Part shown: positions 59,680 through 64,000 of the stretch, piece after piece | How positions within the stretch are numbered: position 1 is the stretch's first letter | Layout of the letters: each line of letters starts with the position of its first letter | Origin: Serinus canaria | Taxonomy: Eukaryota > Chordata > Aves > Passeriformes > Fringillidae | NCBI RefSeq assembly: GCF_022539315.1 | Contig: NC_066333.1 | Location: 12,305,001 to 12,369,000, forward strand | Direction of reading: 5' to 3' | Length of the DNA stretch: 64,000 nucleotides | Notes under the pieces: generated by a model | The model's database searches: none | Seen by the model: only the letters and a program-made list of their open reading frames with translations | What the model was told of the DNA's origin: nothing | Program-made: the position numbers and the translations under genes

Positions 59680-60180
59680 TTGTCATTTTTAAAAAGTCAT
59701 TCCATAAATCTAAATGAATTCCTCATCATGACCTACCATCATCTGTCAAAAAGGTACTTATAAATATGTATATGATCATTCTTTCTCTTTTTTTCTTCTT
59801 ACATGAAGAAGGTATCAATGCTACAACTAATTGGGCTAATTTGCATCAAAGACTATACATAATTAATTTGTTTGTTAAAAGCTTTCAGCATTTCTTACAG
59901 GAAGTGCAAGAGATCATTGTTGAAGTTTGGAGAAGTAATTAGCAATAACAGATGTCAATGCACATAATTGTAAAATGAGACCAGAAAAGGTACTGACAGA
60001 GTCTAATTTCACAACTGGGTTTCTATCAAATATTCTGCTTAATGGTACATAGAAACAATGATGAGTATTTATTCTTTCCTCATTCCAAGGAGAAAGCTAA
60101 TTTTTACCACTAAATAAGAGCCCTACTTCTATTACTGCTTATAATAATTATGAGATTTAATCAGTCCATGCTCAGACATG
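59680..60180. promoter_or_regulatory. Candidate ultraconserved-type non-coding element
   Basis: A 500-base AT-rich block with no simple repeats. It carries a perfect POU octamer (ATTTGCAT, 59839-59846), two TAATTA homeodomain cores (59860-59865 and 59937-59942), a CAGATG E-box (59949) and a GGAAGTG ETS-like word (59900). The packing of such words resembles deeply conserved developmental enhancers. It has no coding frame. Conservation itself is not visible from one sequence. Confidence 0.45.
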
Positions 60181-61399
60181 ACCTTGTCATGAATGTCAGC
60201 CACTCCTTCCTGGAAGAGAAAATGCAGAGCCACAGTAACTCCAATGGCCACTGGATCTTGTGATGGACACAGAAGCAAAGCCCACCCCACAAAAAGAGCA
60301 GAGGAGGCTGTAATTTATTGTGGTCTTTTCAGACACAATGAACAACATTCAGACAGAATGAACATTCAAACAGAATGAACCACACAAGGCTGGAGGTTGG
60401 CTGAAGTCAAGGGATGACCTGGGGTCACCTCTGTCTCACCTGTGACCACATTGCATGGGGAGTAGAGCCCCTTCTCTCTCAATGGGTTCATTCCCTCTGA
60501 GGCTGCCAATGTTGGGCACAAATGGCTCTCAGGGTCGTGTTGGGGCACTGACAGAGAGTGTGGATACCCAGGCTCAGTGAGCTCAGTGAGCTGGCCACGC
60601 TGGACATTCATTCACAGAGTCCCCTCCTCTTGCACCTCTTCAGGCTGCAGTGTTTGCCCTGACTCAGTCTTTCAATAAAACTCACAGCAGAACAGGTCTC
60701 CTGGTTTCTCTCAGCATTGTTGTGCTGTTACTTGGCCCAAATTCCCCATCCTAATTAAACCTTGCACTGGAAGCACCCATAGCTTTCAGCCACTCTCAGC
60801 CTGGCTGTTTCAGTGTGGCTTTCCAGCGCTCCCATAAGCAGCTCGTGGCCCTAGAAGGAATGTGGCCCAGCTATGGAAATGCATGTCCCCATCCATAGCT
60901 CTTGCATTTGGGACTGAGGGTTCCCTACAGGGGACTCTTTTCCGTGTGCTATGGCAGAAAACTGCCCAGCTTCCCCTAATGCCTTCAAATTGCACGGCCT
61001 CCTCCATCGCACCCTAACACGTACAGACAAAATGCCAAGAGCACATCTTATTTTAGATATCATTTTATTGCCATCTACGACTCTCCACAGCATCTACCCA
61101 TGCTCTAAAAATTGTTTTTGAAAGATAGAAACTGCTAACCAATCTTGCCTCAAAGGAATCCCTCCCCTTGGAAGAGACAAATGGTAGCTACAGAGCCCGC
61201 AAATGAAGTGACCAAGAAGCCTATTGAGGAACTGCTGGCATGGAGGATAATTATGACCCGTGAAAAGCTCTCCTGGAATCCTATCCATTAGGATTATCCT
61301 ACATGAAAGAAGAGTTTTTCAGTATGAAAAAGGACAGGTGTGTCCACACCACAGCCTAGGTGCCACCTTCATTGTCTGAGCGACAGTTTCAGCACAACC
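60181..61399. other. Unique non-coding DNA, no gene seen
   Basis: Holds a two-copy 17-bp tandem repeat at 60345-60378 (acattca(g/a)acagaatga) and a 9-bp duplication at 60572-60589. An AATAAA at about 60675 raised the idea of a solo LTR, but no terminal TG...CA or target duplication was found. The stretch 61030-61310 is complex AT-rich text and may be regulatory. Confidence 0.45.
60345..60378. repeat. Short tandem repeat, 17-bp unit
   Basis: Two copies of acattca(g/a)acagaatga with one mismatch, preceded by a partial related copy. Incidental simple repeat. Confidence 0.85.
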
Positions 61400-61880
61400 C
61401 AGTCATTACCGTTTCCTCTTGTATCCAGTCTTAACAAGATTAAAGTTTTCTGTTCAATAAGCACCTACTCTTCACTGGCCAGATTGTATTAGCATGGTTG
61501 GCATTCCACCAAGGTTTAGCAACTCTTTCTAAAAGGGGTTTAATAAAGGACTTTGCAAGGATCATATAACTAGACAGAAAGAGTGTAGATAATCAAATTA
61601 CTGGCTTTCAGCACATACTTAGCCTTCCTTGCATCCAGCCAAACAAGATTTCACATCAAATGCAGGAAAACTCCATGCAAATAAGCTGCTAATGATTATT
61701 AGAAGATTCTCACTCTTATGAGAGGATGTCTTATGACAGGTACTCAACATTTGCTCAAATGATTTGTCACCTCATTTTACAACAAATTTGAGGTGACACT
61801 TTTCATGTTTAAAGCATTCCTGGAGGTATTTCAGATTAATTACTACAGCACCTCTGAGTTTATAACTAGTGAGTACTCAG
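61400..61880. promoter_or_regulatory. Candidate ultraconserved-type non-coding element
   Basis: A complex, repeat-free AT-rich block. It has a perfect POU octamer (ATGCAAAT, 61675-61682) followed closely by TAATGATTATTA (61690-61701, paired homeodomain cores). Other distinct words include ttgtattagcatggttggc, ggtttaataaaggactttgc and gtgtagataatcaaattac. The octamer-plus-homeodomain arrangement is typical of neural and craniofacial enhancers. No coding frame. Confidence 0.45.
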
Positions 61881-64000
61881 GGATGGAGGTAAGTGCTTGC
61901 CTGTGGTCACCACCAGTGCACATCTGTCCTCTGAGGCCAAGCCAAAGCACCACAGGTTCTGCACGGCCCCAGGTGCCCTCTGGGCACCATCAGCACCTTC
62001 ACACGAGCCTTCCCTCTCCCTCATTGTCCCTCTGGTGAGGCAGGCACAGCCAGGGACCCCCACATTCTCTGAGCCAGCCCGAGCTCAGGTCTCCTGGGCA
62101 GGGTCAGTGGTTGGAGCTGAGTTTATGTGGTTACCCACTGATGGCATGGACAGACCACACCCAGCATCTCCAGTTTTCTACATGTCCAAGACCATTCACT
62201 TCCCCCCATTGCACTGTAGCTCTGATGCAGAAAAGCCAAATTGGCACTGAAAGCAATCCCAGTCCCACAGTTCTTTCTGAACCCCTGAACAGATTTCACC
62301 TTTCCCATTGTTCATCCTTGACTGTACATGTCTGTGGGATCCCGTTTATGGCTGAGGCAGCTGGCAGGGCAGCTCCAGAGGAGGAGATGCCAGGTCTGCC
62401 TGGGCTGTGCATCACTGAGAGTTTGTCTTATGCCTAGACCTGCCAAAAGCCCAACATCAGGGTTTCACTGTACTCTCCCAGCATAGCAATGGTTAGATCC
62501 CTTTTATCTCTGATGGTAATTTTCATGGACCCCTGCCAGGTTCTTTATGTGCTACAGAGTTCCCCACTTCATTCAAAGAGAACTGTATTGTTCTCTTCCC
62601 TATTTCCTCAAATATACTTCCAAAAATTCGGCTCTAAAAAGAACAGGTTTTCTTGGAACCTGGTGCTGGAAGCCTTGGCTCCTGATAGCTCCTAAGCTTC
62701 ATGGACACCACAAAGATCTTTACAATCAGAAGTTTTAATGAAGATAGACCCAGGCCAGAAGCTTAAACCAGACCATTGTTAGCTTTTGGTGTTTACAGAC
62801 TCAAAATTAATGTATATAATTAATTAATTATTGCACAAAATTACATTGGTATCTAGCTGACTCCCAGTCTGAATACACCCCCAGTTTTATCAGTAAAGAA
62901 ATTGGCTGTCAGCTGGTGTTGCCTCAAGGTTTCCAAGTGGATGTCATCATTCCAGAACAAAATAGTGAAGCCCATAGTACATGACCCACAGCAGGGTGAC
63001 CTAAAAACTGGAGTTGAGTCCATGTCAGGCTGAGGCAGAATTTCTGCAGAGGAGAGCAGAGCTGCCTCCTCACCATGGCTCTGCAGGCTCACTTGTATCA
63101 GACCAATTCACCAAGGGAATGGAGCCCATCTTTTGGGGATTAATTTGCCAGAGATGTGTGCAGGGCAGGAGGGAGATGGGGGCCCAACTCCAGCCACAGG
63201 AATTCCTCCTGCTCCCAAATCCATTCTGGTGGGGCTGTGCCCACCCAGCCCACAGGAAATAAGATTGCTGGCTATCTCTAGCAGCAGTGAAATATCATTA
63301 ATGAGATGTGGAATTCCCTGGGAGAGAAGAACACCACCTTAGATAATCATAAGCAAAAATTCATCTCTTAACTATTTTTTCTCCCCATACTTTTGGGTAT
63401 TCTTTAGTCTAACAAGAAAGGCAGCTCCTGGCTTTTATCAGAATGCTTTTTCCTCCTTCCCAGCTCGCCAGCAGAAGCTCTGCTGGTGAAATATTTGGGC
63501 ACTACAAGTGCTTGAAAGCACCCTGGCTGCTGACAGTTTTCTGTTCAGTGCCCAGAAATCTTTCTAGAGAATTAAGATTTAATCCAACATCATTTTACCT
63601 GCAGACACAATTCCTGGCTGACTGAACAATGAAGAAGTGCTTTGATACTCAATGATCATTTTACAATGATCAGACTCCTCTCATTTTCAGAGAAATCAGT
63701 AGCAGGGGAGGGCACTACCATCTTTCTGCATTTTAAAATTAACTAAATTTAAGGATCATAATTGAGATTGGAAACAATAATGCAACAATGCCTTTCAGTT
63801 AGCTTAGGGTTTTTCATCAATTGCAACATATAGGTTTTGGTTTTTTTTTTCCTTGCCTATTTTGTGTTTTAAGGTTTTTGGTTTAATGCAACAGGAAAAG
63901 CACTGCAACATTAAACACAACAAAGCGCTAAAACATTTGGGAAGGAAACACAAGAAAAATGAAACGTGATTTCAGACCAACCCATTTTTCCCCCAGTTCT
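61881..64000. other. Unique non-coding DNA to window end
   Basis: No supported exon. AT-rich TAAT repeats occur at 62812-62831, a direct repeat of caatgatca near 63650-63672, and T-rich homopolymers around 63838-63850. Short frames only. Confidence 0.5.

Noticed and set aside
60300..60720. Possible solo LTR with AATAAA near 60675
   Set aside because: No TG...CA ends, target duplication or primer-binding context could be seen.

Overview
The window looks like a stretch of avian nuclear genome that is almost entirely non-coding. The bird assignment rests on several CR1 LINE relics: an antisense tail at about 15-262, sense tails at 17412-17486, 36229-36300 and 41862-41920, antisense tails at 25880-25965 and 56352-56446, and an antisense reverse-transcriptase fragment at 41975-42220. 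No Alu- or L1-like sequence was seen. Everything else is unique sequence of moderate GC with short homopolymer runs. There are no bacterial-style operons, and I recognise no tRNA, rRNA, microRNA or CRISPR array.

I cannot call a single host protein-coding gene. Every open frame is short, and none gave me a recognisable protein family or a convincing exon with paired splice sites. The longer ones lie in CpG-rich DNA or simple repeats, where stop codons are scarce by composition. The window is best read as an intergenic gene desert or the inside of very large introns, possibly beside a developmental regulator. The gene it serves cannot be named from this sequence.

Layout. Roughly 1-23000 is ordinary unique DNA with a CR1 fragment, a long pyrimidine tract (2695-2850), small tandem repeats, a CpG-enriched patch (16050-16640) and a nearly G-free AT-rich island (16823-17048). 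From about 23000 to the end, ordinary DNA alternates with AT-rich blocks dense in homeodomain, POU and E-box-like words. These resemble conserved non-coding elements, but conservation cannot be measured here. Candidates are 23095-23345, 26785-26880, 30610-31110, 34900-35045, 37860-38500, 39880-40235, 40830-40985, 43430-43620, 43880-44100, 44560-45020, 53390-54130, 55170-55390, 57030-57380, 59680-60180 and 61400-61880.

CpG-rich DNA occurs at 28060-28330, 33600-34565 (the strongest, island-like), 50030-50550 and 53060-53560. The best single regulatory candidate is at 50250-50422: a perfect 22-bp inverted repeat, a second GAAAGT/ACTTTC inverted pair, a TATA box and a consensus initiator exactly 30 bases apart, all within CpG-enriched DNA. 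Other notable items are a 23-base exact repeat shared by 32527 and 34410, a MIR-like ancient SINE at 40470-40592, and relics of old amniote palindromic repeats near 30420, 50985 and 52505. I found no convincing new multi-gene biological system.
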